Under the pieces are notes generated by a model that saw nothing but the letters and a program-made list of their open reading frames with translations, was not told where the DNA came from and did not search any database. 64,000 nt of DNA from Cellvibrionaceae bacterium (GTDB taxonomy: Bacteria > Pseudomonadota > Gammaproteobacteria > Pseudomonadales > Cellvibrionaceae): assembly GCA_025800365.1 (NCBI GenBank), contig JAOXRT010000132.1, forward strand, positions 1-64,000, written 5' to 3'. Shown here in pieces: positions 45,501-55,257 of this stretch (its first letter is position 1; each line of letters begins with the position of its first letter). Made by a program: the position numbers and the translations under genes.

Positions 45501-46685
45501 ATGACTAGCACAAGCAGCAGTAACGGCCCTCTGAGTGGTATTAAGGTAATCGATTGCACGACGGTAATCGCCGGACCACTTTGCACCCAAATCATGGCCG
45601 ACCAAGGTGCCGAGGTAATTAAGATAGAGCCCCTAGCCGGCGATTTGGTACGCCATCTTGGCCCAATACTGGCTCCAGGTTTATCGGCGACTTTTTTAAG
45701 CTTAGCCCGTAATAAAAAGTCTTTAGCGCTGGATCTCTCAAAAGAAGAATCCCAACAGCTAATCAAGCGCCTATGCCGTGATGCCGATGTGTTTATCTGC
45801 AATAGCCGCCCAGGGGTGATGGCTAAACATGGCTTAGATTTCGAAGCCTTAAAGCAACACAACCCTAAGCTGGTGTATGCCGCCATTACAGGCTTTGGCG
45901 AACAAGGCCCCATGGCCGAGCAGAGAGCTTACGATCCAATTATTCAAGCCCTCTCTGGCATGGTGTCCTTGCAGGAGCCCAGCCAGCTATTGGGGCAAAC
46001 CATTTGTGATAAAACCACTGGGATAACTGCCAGCCAAGCTGTAACGGCCGCACTGGTACAGGCCGCACGCACCGGGGAAGGACAACTAGTCGAAGTTTCC
46101 ATGCTTGAGGCCGCCATTGGCTTTTTGGCTTGCGATGCCTTCTGGCCCATCGCCGCCGCTGGGCGCGAGCTCAGCTACCCTGACTTCAAGCGCGTTTACA
46201 TCCCCTGGAAAACCCAAGATGGCGAAATCGTTTTGGTCATCCTAGCCGATAAAGAATTCAATGGTTTAGTGGAAGAGTTCGGCGTACAAGAGCTATTAGA
46301 AGACCCCCGCTTTGACAGCATGCAAAACCGCTTTGCGCATTGGGATGAGTTAGTAGAAAGCTTAAAGCCCATCTTTATGAATCAAAACAGCGACGATATC
46401 TTGCAGCGACTGTGGAAGGCCGATGTGCCAGCCGCCCCCATTAACACCATGGAGCAGTTACCTGAAAACAAACAGGTGCAAGCTTGCGAGATGATTGATT
46501 ATGCCGAGCACAGCATCGCCGGTAAATATACCCGCGTTGCCATGGCAGCGAATTTTTCCAGCCAAGACACAGCGCCTTATCAAGAAGCACCCGAGCTTGG
46601 CCAACACAGCCGCGAAGTATTAGCTGCGGCAGGTTTAAGCAACAACGAAATTGACTCCCTAATCGAGCAAGGTATTTGCCGTTAG
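45501..46685 (+). CDS. CaiB/BaiF family CoA-transferase
   Basis: A 394-residue class III CoA-transferase. It starts after AAGGGAG at ATG 45501. Family marks are GIKVIDCTTVIAGPLCTQIMAD (in two parts: GIKVIDCTTVIAGP and ADQGAEVIKIEP), ARNKKSLALDLSK, RPGVMAKHGLDFE, and YAAITGFGEQGPMAEQRAYDP with the catalytic Asp. It moves CoA between organic acids, such as carnitine, bile or aromatic acids; substrate unknown. Followed 115 bp later by an enoyl-CoA hydratase gene. Confidence 0.93.
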   Translation: MTSTSSSNGPLSGIKVIDCTTVIAGPLCTQIMADQGAEVIKIEPLAGDLVRHLGPILAPGLSATFLSLARNKKSLALDLSKEESQQLIKRLCRDADVFICNSRPGVMAKHGLDFEALKQHNPKLVYAAITGFGEQGPMAEQRAYDPIIQALSGMVSLQEPSQLLGQTICDKTTGITASQAVTAALVQAARTGEGQLVEVSMLEAAIGFLACDAFWPIAAAGRELSYPDFKRVYIPWKTQDGEIVLVILADKEFNGLVEEFGVQELLEDPRFDSMQNRFAHWDELVESLKPIFMNQNSDDILQRLWKADVPAAPINTMEQLPENKQVQACEMIDYAEHSIAGKYTRVAMAANFSSQDTAPYQEAPELGQHSREVLAAAGLSNNEIDSLIEQGICR

Positions 46686-46800
46686 CTTAGTCGGCAAGCA
46701 TCACGATACTAAGAGCAGTTTCTAAAAGACAACAGCAACTTCATTTAAAACGAAAGCAGCAAAATTTATACAATATTAGAAGCACGAGAGAGACAACACC

Positions 46801-47676
46801 ATGAGTGAATCCACCGTAAAATACGAAGTCAAAGATCGCATAGCGACTTTAACCTTAAACCGCCCTGAGCGTTTAAATGCGATTAACGATCGCTTGCCAT
46901 CTGACCTTCGCAAAGCCGTAGAAAAAGCCGAGCACGATCCAGAAGTTCACGTCATTATTCTGCAAGGTGCAGGCAAAGGATTTTGCGGTGGCTATGACTT
47001 GGTTCAATATGCCCAAGAAGATTCCGGCGAGATTCACGGTAGCCAAGAAATGCCTTGGGATCCAACCGAAGATTACGCCATGATGTCACGCAACACCGAA
47101 GACTTTATGTCCTTGTGGCGCGCTCGCAAACCCACCATCTGCAAAATTCACGGCGCCGCTGCAGCTGGTGGCAGCGATATCGCATTGTGCTGCGATATGA
47201 TTATCATGGCCGACGATGCCCGCATTGGTTACCCGCCGGCACGTGTTTGGGGTGTACCGACTACCATGATGTGGGTGTATCGCCTAGGTGTCGAAAAAGC
47301 CAAACGCATGTTGTTCACTGGTGATTTGGTAAGCGGCAAAGAAGCCGAAGAAATGGGTCTAATTTTAAAATCAGTTCCACAAGAGCAGCTTGATGATGAA
47401 GTGATGAAGCTGGCCAATCGCATCAAGGGCGTGCCGCGCAATCAACTAATGATGTGTAAAATGACGGTCAACCAAGCTTACGAAAGCATGGGCTTAAAGC
47501 AAACCCAAATGTTCGCCACCTTCTTCGATGGCGTTGCACGTCACTCTCCAGAAGGCTTATGGTTCCGTGAACGCGCCCAAGAAGTTGGCTTTAAGCAAGT
47601 GGTCGCTGAACGCGATGGCGGTGGTAACATTGCCGAAGGTGTTAGCAAGCATATGCCGCTTGAGGATTTTGATTGA
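46801..47676 (+). CDS. Enoyl-CoA hydratase/isomerase (crotonase) family protein
   Basis: A 291-residue crotonase-fold enzyme. It has IATLTLNRPERLNAIND, the oxyanion-hole loop GKGFCGGYDLVQYA, and AAAGGSDIALCCDMIIMADDARIGYP. The usual catalytic Glu positions are not certain: the second loop reads ARIGYPPARVWGVPTTM, so a plain hydratase role is not assured. An insertion of about 30 residues after the oxyanion loop makes it longer than EchA. Likely operates with the CaiB enzyme on an acyl-CoA. Confidence 0.9.
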   Translation: MSESTVKYEVKDRIATLTLNRPERLNAINDRLPSDLRKAVEKAEHDPEVHVIILQGAGKGFCGGYDLVQYAQEDSGEIHGSQEMPWDPTEDYAMMSRNTEDFMSLWRARKPTICKIHGAAAAGGSDIALCCDMIIMADDARIGYPPARVWGVPTTMMWVYRLGVEKAKRMLFTGDLVSGKEAEEMGLILKSVPQEQLDDEVMKLANRIKGVPRNQLMMCKMTVNQAYESMGLKQTQMFATFFDGVARHSPEGLWFRERAQEVGFKQVVAERDGGGNIAEGVSKHMPLEDFD

Positions 47677-47763
47677 GTTAGAAATTCCTAAAGCTTTTAA
47701 ATAGCAGTCTTAATTTTAAGAGTTGGGGCTGCTTTCTACCCTTTCTGTTTTGGTTTTTAGCTC

Positions 47764-48366
47764 CTATTTGTCGTTCAGCTCAGCTTCCCAATACTGATGC
47801 GCCGTCTTCGCTTCAAGCTCGTGGTCCAAGTGCCAGTTATCGATTTCAGATATTTTGTAAAAACCGACATCTGTAGTTTCGTGCGAGCCACGAATCTCTC
47901 CGCCAATAAGCACACAATAAAATTGCAAGTGATAAGTGGTATGGGGCAGGCCAAATTCTCCTGGCATTCGATAACCCAGTCGAATCTGATCTTTAACCTC
48001 GACAACCAGGCCCGTTTCTTCCAGCACTTCTCGGCGCAATGACTCCTGCGGGGATTCACCTACCTCGGCCCAACCACAAGGCAAACACCAAGTATGATCG
48101 TCGGTACGTTTTACCAGAAGCTGCTTGCCCTCAGCATCAAAGACAGAAGCCGAGACGCCGACCTTCGGCGTAATATAACCTAGCTCTTGTTGAAATCGCT
48201 CTTTGATGACATCTGAAGGGAGGCCACAATTAGCCTCATATTGCTGTGCCGATAAATCCAGCAAGCGGCGATATCGCTCTAGATCGTATTCATCTTTTGA
48301 GTAATTAAGGCCGAGTTGAGCAATAGATCTAAGCTCATCCAGTAGCTTGCTAAGATTAGTCACCAT
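47764..48366 (-). CDS. NUDIX hydrolase
   Basis: A 200-residue enzyme that cleaves a nucleoside diphosphate-linked compound. A helical N-terminal domain (DELRSIAQLGLNYSKDEYD), typical of a YjhB/YmfB-related subgroup, precedes the Nudix fold. The Nudix box GWAEVGESPQESLRREVLEE plus TGL fits G-x5-E-x7-REUxEExGU. Substrate unknown. First of a long run of minus-strand accessory genes. Confidence 0.92.
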   Translation of the reverse strand: MVTNLSKLLDELRSIAQLGLNYSKDEYDLERYRRLLDLSAQQYEANCGLPSDVIKERFQQELGYITPKVGVSASVFDAEGKQLLVKRTDDHTWCLPCGWAEVGESPQESLRREVLEETGLVVEVKDQIRLGYRMPGEFGLPHTTYHLQFYCVLIGGEIRGSHETTDVGFYKISEIDNWHLDHELEAKTAHQYWEAELNDK

Positions 48367-48437
48367 GATTCACTCCATTGAATTGAAGCTGACAATATAA
48401 CATAGCCGCAAGCATGCCGGATGAGCTTGGTGACTAA

Positions 48438-49550
48438 CTAGGCATAGTCGCAGGCTTCTTCGTCACCTAGATCACAAGCTTTTTTGAAGTAACGCCTAGA
48501 TTTTTTCTTATCTCGCTTAAAGCTATCATTGCCGTAATAATAGATGTAAGCCAAGCTATAACAGGCATAAGAGCTTGGCTCTTCAAGATCATCGCAGCCA
48601 CGCTTTTGAAGATCATGAGACAGTTTCAAATCTACTTTTGTACCATCGCCTTTCTCATAAGCATCGCCAGCATCACCACACGCCGCAGCGAATTCGAGCT
48701 CCTGACAAGCTTGCATTAAATACTCTAAGCCCTTTTTCTTATCACTCGCAAAGCTTGGCGCCTCGATTTCGCTATAGCCGATTAACATCCGTCCCGCATT
48801 ATGGCAGGCCGCTCGATTGCCCATTTCGCAAGCCATAACATTATATTTATGGTACAGGGCATAATCGCGCTCTTCTCCCAGATCATAACCATACTTCCAA
48901 CCGGCTTGCTGGCAGTTATAGGCCACGCCTAACTCACAGCCCATAAGGTGAAACTTTAAAGACAACTTCATCTGCTGGGTATCGTCATAGTATTCGCCCA
49001 GCGCATCACAGCCTCGCGCTTCTTTAAGAACACAGGTGCGCTCATTCAGGGCCAAATACTCTTCTATACTCTGTTCTACCCCATCACCTTCGGCATAATT
49101 GATTGCCAAGTTAAAACATGAATTCGCATAACCCAGATCACAGCCCTTGCGATAGAGCTCGACGACTTTCTCAGCTGGTTCATCCAGCGTCGACCAAAAC
49201 TCATAGGCGACAGCCAAATTATGGCAAGATTTACGATAATTTAATTGGCAGCCTTTGCGGTAGGAGGCAATAGCCACCTCTCCGCTAGCCGTTTCAACAA
49301 GCCCTTTTTCATTGACCCAGCCCTTATTGTGGCAGGCCTCGGCATTATCTTTGTTACAAAGCTCAGTATAAAGACTGAGCGCCTGCGAATAACGTCCGGC
49401 TTCGTAATGTGCGTCACCCTCTTTTAAGCAATCGCTATCAAAAGTGCTTGAGCATAGAGAAGCAGCTTTGGACTCGGATTCTGCAATGATCGATTGCGAA
49501 CAAAATAGCGTAAACAGCGCTGAAAGAAACAATACCCCAAGTTTATCCAT
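48438..49550 (-). CDS. Exported Sel1-like repeat, cysteine-rich protein
   Basis: A 370-residue protein with a signal peptide (ATG 49550; cleavage near IIAES). At least nine Sel1-like repeats of about 36 residues follow, each with a Cys pair (CNKDNAEACHN, CQLNYRKSCHN, CDLGYANSCFN, CELGVAYNCQ, CEMGNRAACHN, CDLGDEEACDY). The Cys pairs, spaced 7-8 apart, suggest a disulfide in each helix pair, as in Helicobacter Hcp proteins. Probably a periplasmic protein-binding scaffold; partner unknown. Confidence 0.85.
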   Translation of the reverse strand: MDKLGVLFLSALFTLFCSQSIIAESESKAASLCSSTFDSDCLKEGDAHYEAGRYSQALSLYTELCNKDNAEACHNKGWVNEKGLVETASGEVAIASYRKGCQLNYRKSCHNLAVAYEFWSTLDEPAEKVVELYRKGCDLGYANSCFNLAINYAEGDGVEQSIEEYLALNERTCVLKEARGCDALGEYYDDTQQMKLSLKFHLMGCELGVAYNCQQAGWKYGYDLGEERDYALYHKYNVMACEMGNRAACHNAGRMLIGYSEIEAPSFASDKKKGLEYLMQACQELEFAAACGDAGDAYEKGDGTKVDLKLSHDLQKRGCDDLEEPSSYACYSLAYIYYYGNDSFKRDKKKSRRYFKKACDLGDEEACDYA

Positions 49551-49708
49551 TTTTATCATACCCCCCATTTAGACGAAACTAGAGTATAGGCGAGCCAGAT
49601 AAATGAACCATGGGAAAATAGTGGGTATTACAAAGAAGATTTTCTTGAGGCCCAGAATAGATCTATACCCAAGATCGATTCAAGGCCCTAAAGAATGAAC
49701 AGCTATCA

Positions 49709-50137
49709 CTAGCCAGCAAAAACTGACAGCACCCCGTAGCCCAAACCTAGAGCAAGAATTAAGGGCGAGAAGTATTTGGTATCCAAATTGGCAAAATCGC
49801 TATTGTAGACCTTCTTAAAAAAGCCAACGTATTTGAAATCACCAATACTACGGACAATAAAAACAAGGGATATCAAATAACCCACATAGGCGATGTATTC
49901 CTTAATGGGGGGCCACGGCCAAACCAACTGCACTGACAATACTGCCAGCCCCGCCAATAAACAGGCCACTACAAAAATAACTGCCGCAGGCGGTTTAAAC
50001 TCGGCCCCCTCCTCCATAACTGGCCCTGCCGACTGCAAACCGTATTCGCCGCCAAAGGCCCAATAGAAGTGGAACAAAGAAACAAGCAACATGGTTACCG
50101 CAACGAAAACGGCCACTACAACAGATAAAACACTCAT
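49709..50137 (-). CDS. DUF3995-like membrane protein
   Basis: A 142-residue inner-membrane protein with four membrane segments (about residues 3-25, 52-72, 80-98 and 120-140). HFYWAFGGEYG near the start and FFKKVYNSDFANLDTKYFSPL near the end match DUF3995 proteins. Function unknown. It stands alone, with 171 bp free before the next gene's start. Confidence 0.75.
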   Translation of the reverse strand: MSVLSVVVAVFVAVTMLLVSLFHFYWAFGGEYGLQSAGPVMEEGAEFKPPAAVIFVVACLLAGLAVLSVQLVWPWPPIKEYIAYVGYLISLVFIVRSIGDFKYVGFFKKVYNSDFANLDTKYFSPLILALGLGYGVLSVFAG

Positions 50138-50231
50138 AATTTAACCTATAGATAAAGTAAGAAAACAGTGTCGTGATCGAGCATTGCTAATAAGACGATG
50201 GTTTGTGGCCAATTATTACAAAAGTCAGGGC

Positions 50232-50948
50232 TTATTCCGAAGACCTCTTTATAGACTTACTCTTAATTGAAATAGTCTTGGCTTGCACGCCAAAGCTAGA
50301 GACTTTCCCATGCACAGTTACCAAATCGCCTTGCTCGAGCTTCTTATAAACATCCATTCCAGGGCATACGGGTTTACTCAACGGCCAAGTAAACTCCTTC
50401 ATAAACACAGCTGGGCTGCAGCGGTAATGACTATAAGCTTCAGTTTTTCTGTCGACAGTAAGTTCTATACGGCCCGCCTCGCTAGTCAAATGATGCAAGA
50501 CAGCCGGCAAACCGGAAAATACCGCAAAGGCTAGTACTAGACTTGTCCCAGCGCTAGCCGTAAGAAACGCCAATAGACTTCGAATTGGTTTTTTTCTAAG
50601 GGGCAGCCAAAGCCTGCTCGTCCTAGGCAAAAGCAAGGAACCGGCCCCCAGCAAAGCAAGCAAAAGCCCAACATACACAACGGCCACCACCCCCCAAACA
50701 CTAATCGTGCTTGATACATTGGAGAAATAAGAATAAAAAGCTAAAAAGAGTGTAACAGCTAAAGCCATCAAGAATATGACACTGGCAACGCGCTGCATTG
50801 TCGAAAGGCGGGCCCAAGTAGTAAAGCCCTGGCGCAACCTGACATGCTGCCAATCAACGGCTTTATGCCGCTCAATGGCAAGGCGAATATCATCAGGTAA
50901 ATTATGCTTATCGTAACTTACCCCGTTAAATACAACTTTATCGTCCAT
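50232..50948 (-). CDS. Membrane protein of unknown function
   Basis: A 238-residue protein, start ATG 50948. It has three hydrophobic segments (residues about 55-80, 82-105 and 125-150) and then a periplasmic or cytoplasmic C-terminal domain with a Cys pair (HYRCSPAVF and PVCPGMD). The tail GDLVTVHGKVSSFGVQAKTI looks like an OB-fold strand pair. No family recognised. A short N-terminal soluble part has FNGVSYDKHNLPDDIR. Confidence 0.55.
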   Translation of the reverse strand: MDDKVVFNGVSYDKHNLPDDIRLAIERHKAVDWQHVRLRQGFTTWARLSTMQRVASVIFLMALAVTLFLAFYSYFSNVSSTISVWGVVAVVYVGLLLALLGAGSLLLPRTSRLWLPLRKKPIRSLLAFLTASAGTSLVLAFAVFSGLPAVLHHLTSEAGRIELTVDRKTEAYSHYRCSPAVFMKEFTWPLSKPVCPGMDVYKKLEQGDLVTVHGKVSSFGVQAKTISIKSKSIKRSSE

Positions 50949-51196
50949 CTCTGATTTGAGTTTGCGCACATTAGATAACTTGTGGCCAGCGTAGCTAGAG
51001 TGGCACAAAACCACTATTCTAGCTAAGTAGACGAAGCAGCGAGCAAATACCAGACATAATTTTTACTCTTCCATACTAATAATCGTGAAGCGCTCATAAT
51101 CGCAAGAAGCTAAGCCTTAGCACAACTGCTATCAACGTCTCGAGTAGGCGACTGAAAACATACATTGTTACCGCGTATATAACAGGGTTAAACACC

Positions 51197-52066
51197 TTAC
51201 TGGGCTGGTAATGTTGCAGGTAACAAGTTTTCTCGGTAGTGGCGTTCTAGCATCTTCGCGTCCTTATCAGAAAGCCAATAAGCGATTCGCTGCCAATAAT
51301 CAGGGGTAGCGATTTCGGCATCGATCACTTTATTAAGCCGCTCTACGACCGCCCTACCTAAATCGGTTTTGCTACAGCTCATCCAAATTAATACGTATGG
51401 AGGAGATTCACTGATTTCGACATTAACAAACTTATCTGGATCTAGATTTTTTGTCTGGATCATGTAATTGAAGTTTAGAGGGTATTCAATAAAATAATCC
51501 ATACGTTTCAATTGAAGCATATCCAACAATTGCCCCGTGTTGGCGCGTCTTTTCGTTAGGTTTGGATCGACCAAATATTGTTCAAGCAATGGATCCAATG
51601 TTGCGCCATACGATCGGCCAAGTTCGAGCACACCATTTAGCATATAATTTTCATTGATGGACTGAATCGACAACTGTTCTGGTTCCCTTAAACGCAAAAA
51701 AGTATCTTTCAATAAGACTATTTTGAGGGATAAGCTAATAGCGTATGGCTTAGTAAAAACTGAGTGTTTAGCTCGCTCTTCAGTATAAAAGCGATTGGTC
51801 ATGCAAGTGGTTCTTCCAAGCTTCGCCTCTTTATCGACCCTGGAAAAAGACATATGGTTTTTCTTATGTTCAAATTCAGGTAACCGGCTAATAAAGTAAT
51901 CGGTGAATCGATCACCCGCCCCCTGCCCTTTGAGGTCACCTTCGGTAATAAAATATGGCGGCCAGTCAGTAACTGCCCATATAACCGTATCTTTTGCGTT
52001 GGCGGCTAAACTGATTACAGCCAGCACTACAGTACAGAGGTTTCGAATTGATTGCATGACGTTCAT
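51197..52066 (-). CDS. Periplasmic substrate-binding protein (SBP family 3-like)
   Basis: A 289-residue protein with a signal peptide (MQSIRNLCTVVLAVISL then ANAKD). ATG 52066 is preceded by AGG at 6 nt. The mature part has WAVTDWPPYFITEGDLKGQG and RANTGQLLDMLQLKRMDYFI, as in amino-acid-type binding proteins of the TIGR02285-like group, which usually lack transporter partners. No permease gene is nearby, so it may be a stand-alone sensor or scavenger. Ligand unknown. Confidence 0.75.
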   Translation of the reverse strand: MNVMQSIRNLCTVVLAVISLAANAKDTVIWAVTDWPPYFITEGDLKGQGAGDRFTDYFISRLPEFEHKKNHMSFSRVDKEAKLGRTTCMTNRFYTEERAKHSVFTKPYAISLSLKIVLLKDTFLRLREPEQLSIQSINENYMLNGVLELGRSYGATLDPLLEQYLVDPNLTKRRANTGQLLDMLQLKRMDYFIEYPLNFNYMIQTKNLDPDKFVNVEISESPPYVLIWMSCSKTDLGRAVVERLNKVIDAEIATPDYWQRIAYWLSDKDAKMLERHYRENLLPATLPAQ

Positions 52067-52508
52067 TTGGTACCTGAGTGTGGACTTATCCCACATAAGA
52101 ACCGAGAGTCCATGAGGACTTTCAATGCAGGCTACTGTGAAAATACAATCAATAAAGACAGTCACAATTAAAGTGTAGCAAACAATCTATCCCACGCCTG
52201 GGCATTGATTTAAGTGAAGTGGTATTGAAGATTTCAAGAAGTGTAGCGAGATTTATAAATTAAATAGTAGTAAAAGCCCCTGACTGGACAATGGAACTGC
52301 TTACTTAAGTTAGGATGACTAACCAATCAATTATTAATAAAATTTGCGATAAACATATGAGCTATTATCGAGAGTAATTTCAGATTTTAGCCAACCTCTC
52401 GATCCCATAGCTTAGCCAGACGAGCAAAGACAAAAGGCACTCCCCCCCAGTTAAGCTTCCATGAAAAGCTATGGTTCAGAAAGATCTCCTGCAACAGTCA
52501 TGCGCTCT
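52067..52508. other. Intergenic region without recognised gene
   Basis: These 442 bp separate the binding-protein and GNAT genes. They contain AT-rich sequence that should hold the binding-protein promoter. I see no RNA gene, repeat or attC-like site here. Confidence 0.4.
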
Positions 52509-53006
52509 TTAAGAGTTCATTTCAAAACTAGGATCAATTCGAGACATGATCAACATATCAATGTATTGGCCATTTTTAAAAGTACTGAGGCGCTTTGTAC
52601 CTTCAGTTTCGAACCCTACTTTTTTATAAAGCGATATAGCTGATAAATTATCGGCATGAACTTCAAGATCAAGCCTAATCAGGTTCAACCAATTGTCTGC
52701 TTGATTAATGGCTTCACTCATCAAGGCCTTGGCGATACCCTTTCCATGGTAATCAGGATGAACTGCGATGGCTAAAGATGCACTATGCTTATCGCGAACT
52801 TTTGTATTCAAGAAGATTGTGACGTGACCGACAACCTTACCCTCTGACTCAGCCACCAGCGTGTACTGCCCAGCCCCCGAAAAAAGGGCTGATACAGATT
52901 CGGAACTTAAAAAAGGTTTTTGAGATGTGTTTTCGCATACAGATTGAAAACTATAGATTGTATGAAGGTCTTTAAAGTCAGCCTCTTCTAAATGTCTAAT
53001 ATTCAA
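52509..53006 (-). CDS. GNAT family N-acetyltransferase
   Basis: A 165-residue acetyltransferase. It has ESEGKVVGHVTIFLN, the acetyl-CoA loop VHPDYHGKGIAKALMSEAI and the late strand DLEVHADNLSAISLYKKVGF. The layout fits ribosomal-protein or phosphinothricin-type N-acetyltransferases; target unknown. Minus strand, isolated. Confidence 0.88.
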   Translation of the reverse strand: MNIRHLEEADFKDLHTIYSFQSVCENTSQKPFLSSESVSALFSGAGQYTLVAESEGKVVGHVTIFLNTKVRDKHSASLAIAVHPDYHGKGIAKALMSEAINQADNWLNLIRLDLEVHADNLSAISLYKKVGFETEGTKRLSTFKNGQYIDMLIMSRIDPSFEMNS

Positions 53007-53119
53007 CTTTATCCCTTAGCAGCCAGCCAATATCAAATCAGATATTCCAATGGTAAATCAAAGTAGCAACCGCAACATCAAAAATTATACCCGCATTAAT
53101 CTTCTGCCGACAGATCGAC

Positions 53120-53479
53120 CTAATTATTGATCTTCAATTTGGAAAAATTAGCCTTTGCCTGCCATAAGACTATAAAAGCCAACATAATTGGCAACATAGA
53201 AAACAGACCAAATTGCACATTTCCGCTTTTAAAAATAAAGAAACTAGAAAGCGCAAACCCGGCGATAGCAAAAACAGCTCCGAGAGCTCTCGCTCTAGGC
53301 CAAACAAGCAATAACGCCCCAGCTAACTGAATCGCTCCGAAAGTGACAATCTGAGAAACGCTTAAACCAAATCCCTGTAGAAACTCCAGCTCCTGTGGTG
53401 CCCGCATAATTTTGGCAAGCCCAGCTGCTGCACTGACTATAGCTACTATAGCGATTAAGATTATTCTTAGAATATTCAC
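53120..53479 (-). CDS. DoxX-family membrane protein
   Basis: A 119-residue four-helix membrane protein. AGLAKIMRAPQELEFLQGFGLS and the following IQLAGALLLVWPRARALGA match DoxX-like proteins (here each as part of a longer stretch). Function in this subgroup is unknown. Minus strand, own gap on both sides. Confidence 0.75.
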   Translation of the reverse strand: MNILRIILIAIVAIVSAAAGLAKIMRAPQELEFLQGFGLSVSQIVTFGAIQLAGALLLVWPRARALGAVFAIAGFALSSFFIFKSGNVQFGLFSMLPIMLAFIVLWQAKANFSKLKINN

Positions 53480-53636
53480 ATTGATGTACCGGCCGTTTTT
53501 ATGAATGCTGAACTACATTAGAAATGTATCGACACATTTATACCTCGACTACCGCAATAGGACCACGACAGATATACGACAGCAGCCTCAGTTAAACAGC
53601 GAGCTAGACACAATTACGTGCCAACAGCGCACAATA

Positions 53637-53993
53637 TCAGGAGTAATAAACGTAAGCGTACAGACCCGCGAAGGAAGGTAAAATATATATTGCCACAAAG
53701 CCAAAGAACATCATCAGCCCATCTACCCTGCGGGTTTTGAACAAGTAATACGGAAGCAGTATAGGCAAAAATAAGTAGATAAACAGGCCAAAATCAAACG
53801 GCGCACTGAAATTTGACTGCCTAGAATCGTGTAGAACCCATGTGGCCGTTACAAAAGCAAAAATAACAAAGTAAAGCACTACTGCTCTGTCTGATAGCTC
53901 GCCTCCATCTAAATTCACTGATACTTCAGCTATTGACACCAAGCCACAAAGAAGAAGCAATAGGCATATTAAGTAGTTGGGAATGGATTTCAT
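53637..53993 (-). CDS. Small membrane protein, unknown
   Basis: A 118-residue protein with a signal-like first helix and three more hydrophobic segments (LYFVIFAFVTATWVL, GLFIYLFLPILLPYYLF, GFVAIYILPSFAGLYAY). No family is recognised. Coding status is likely from length and hydrophobic pattern. Confidence 0.5.
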   Translation of the reverse strand: MKSIPNYLICLLLLLCGLVSIAEVSVNLDGGELSDRAVVLYFVIFAFVTATWVLHDSRQSNFSAPFDFGLFIYLFLPILLPYYLFKTRRVDGLMMFFGFVAIYILPSFAGLYAYVYYS

Positions 53994-54140
53994 GCTATCT
54001 TATTCCAATAAATTCCATATATAAAATCATGCTCCAAAAAACCTTCGCATGACTACTCTCAGTGTCTTCGAATCAGAGCTCTTAGGTTGAAATAGGCGGT
54101 ATAACAGCACTCACTCTTACATATATCGAGTATTGATGGC

Positions 54141-54782
54141 CTATTGGTGGTAGCTAAGCTCATAATTATAATATAGGGCGATGGTGTCCTCGCCATTTTG
54201 TACAGCCCTAACATCGTCAGAGAAGTCTTCTATTTTAATTTTAAATTCTTCCCCAAGACCTTGTTTTAGCTTGTTGATTCTTTCTTTAATCAGTTCCAGA
54301 AGCTTCTCTGAATATAAATTTCTGTCTTCTATTGCTAGAGTATATTTTCCGGTGCGTAGTTCTAAGCCAGTAGAAGACTTAGCTGATTCAAGGAATACAT
54401 TGAGCCGTCTTATGGCTGCAATGACATTCTCGCGATCTGACAACGGAGTAAACACTCTCATTCGGTAGCTACTAGCGGGGCCATAAGAGCCGAGTAGCGA
54501 GCTTTTGCCTCGGCCATTATACGTAGATGCAACACGCTTGATACTCATATCCCCCCTTTTACTAGCTAGTATACCAAGACGATCTTTGAACTTATCCAAC
54601 CTCTCCCACTGCTCAAGAAGCCCATCTTCATCGACTTCAGCAGTAATATCCACCGCTACATGTGTAGCACGTACAGTAATGGAATCAGAGCGTACATTCC
54701 CAGAACTACCTCCAACAATAGTGATATCGCCTGCAAACGAAAACGCAGGTAGTAACAGCAGTAAGACAAGCAGTTTTTTCAT
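54141..54782 (-). CDS. Exported protein, possibly SIMPL-like
   Basis: A 213-residue protein with a short signal peptide (LLLLLPAFSFA). AAGGA is 6 nt before the ATG. The mature part alternates strands and helices: SITVRATHVAVDITAEV, then a helix, then YRMRVFTPLSDRENVIAAIR, and ends IALYYNYELSYHQ. This resembles SIMPL (DUF541) proteins, which are periplasmic or envelope proteins of unclear role. The assignment is weak. Confidence 0.5.
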   Translation of the reverse strand: MKKLLVLLLLLPAFSFAGDITIVGGSSGNVRSDSITVRATHVAVDITAEVDEDGLLEQWERLDKFKDRLGILASKRGDMSIKRVASTYNGRGKSSLLGSYGPASSYRMRVFTPLSDRENVIAAIRRLNVFLESAKSSTGLELRTGKYTLAIEDRNLYSEKLLELIKERINKLKQGLGEEFKIKIEDFSDDVRAVQNGEDTIALYYNYELSYHQ

Positions 54783-54950
54783 TAAATTTTCCTTATCTTG
54801 GAGAATAACAGCCCCACAGAATAAGCTGATACGGGCGAATAAGATCTAGCATTTGTTTGCTTGCATGAGAAAGCAGATAAAGATCTTAAATGTGATAGTA
54901 AAGAACAATACATACTGGGATGAAGCTAGGGTTTGACATCATAGTCACTT

Positions 54951-54957
54951 GTTATAT
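54951..54957 (-). repeat. attC R'' half-site of cassette 8
   Basis: ATATAAC followed by AAG on the minus strand, just after the stop of the 54964-55251 gene, is identical to the R'' end of the intact attC at 59510-59599. A matching 3' half could not be found, so this attC seems truncated; it marks the left end of the recognisable array. Confidence 0.55.
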
Positions 54958-54963
54958 GTTGAG

Positions 54964-55251
54964 CTAAATGCCATAAGCAATAACCGCAAAAACTAACCCA
55001 AATGGAAGACAACAAACCGGAACCCACAAAAATGCCACCCTGTCACTTTGTTTAAGGCTATATCGGCTGGGGAATAGCTTTAAGATTTGATAGCAATAGT
55101 ACCCCACAAGAAGCACGCCCAAAATCAAATTTTTTCTATTCTGTGGCTCTAGACCGAATACTAAAAACAATGGGCCTAGTAATGCAGCAAAACACATTAC
55201 AAATACGTGTAAAGAGCGATTATATGAAGCGTGAAGATCTTGTGGATTCAT
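54964..55251 (-). CDS. Cassette 8: small membrane protein, unknown
   Basis: A 95-residue protein, ATG 55251, with three membrane segments (SLHVFVMCFAALLGPLFLVF, NLILGVLLVGYYCYQIL, VAFLWVPVCCLPFGLVFAVI). No family recognised. The cassette 5' boundary GTTATAT is at 55258-55264, 6 bp before the start codon. Confidence 0.55.
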   Translation of the reverse strand: MNPQDLHASYNRSLHVFVMCFAALLGPLFLVFGLEPQNRKNLILGVLLVGYYCYQILKLFPSRYSLKQSDRVAFLWVPVCCLPFGLVFAVIAYGI

Positions 55252-55257
55252 AAATAC

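Noticed and set aside
54803-54957. Possible full attC for cassette 8 ending at GTTATTC
   Set aside because: The two ends do not pair beyond the first bases, and the length (155 bp) and missing GCGTTA end do not fit. Only the R'' half is supported.
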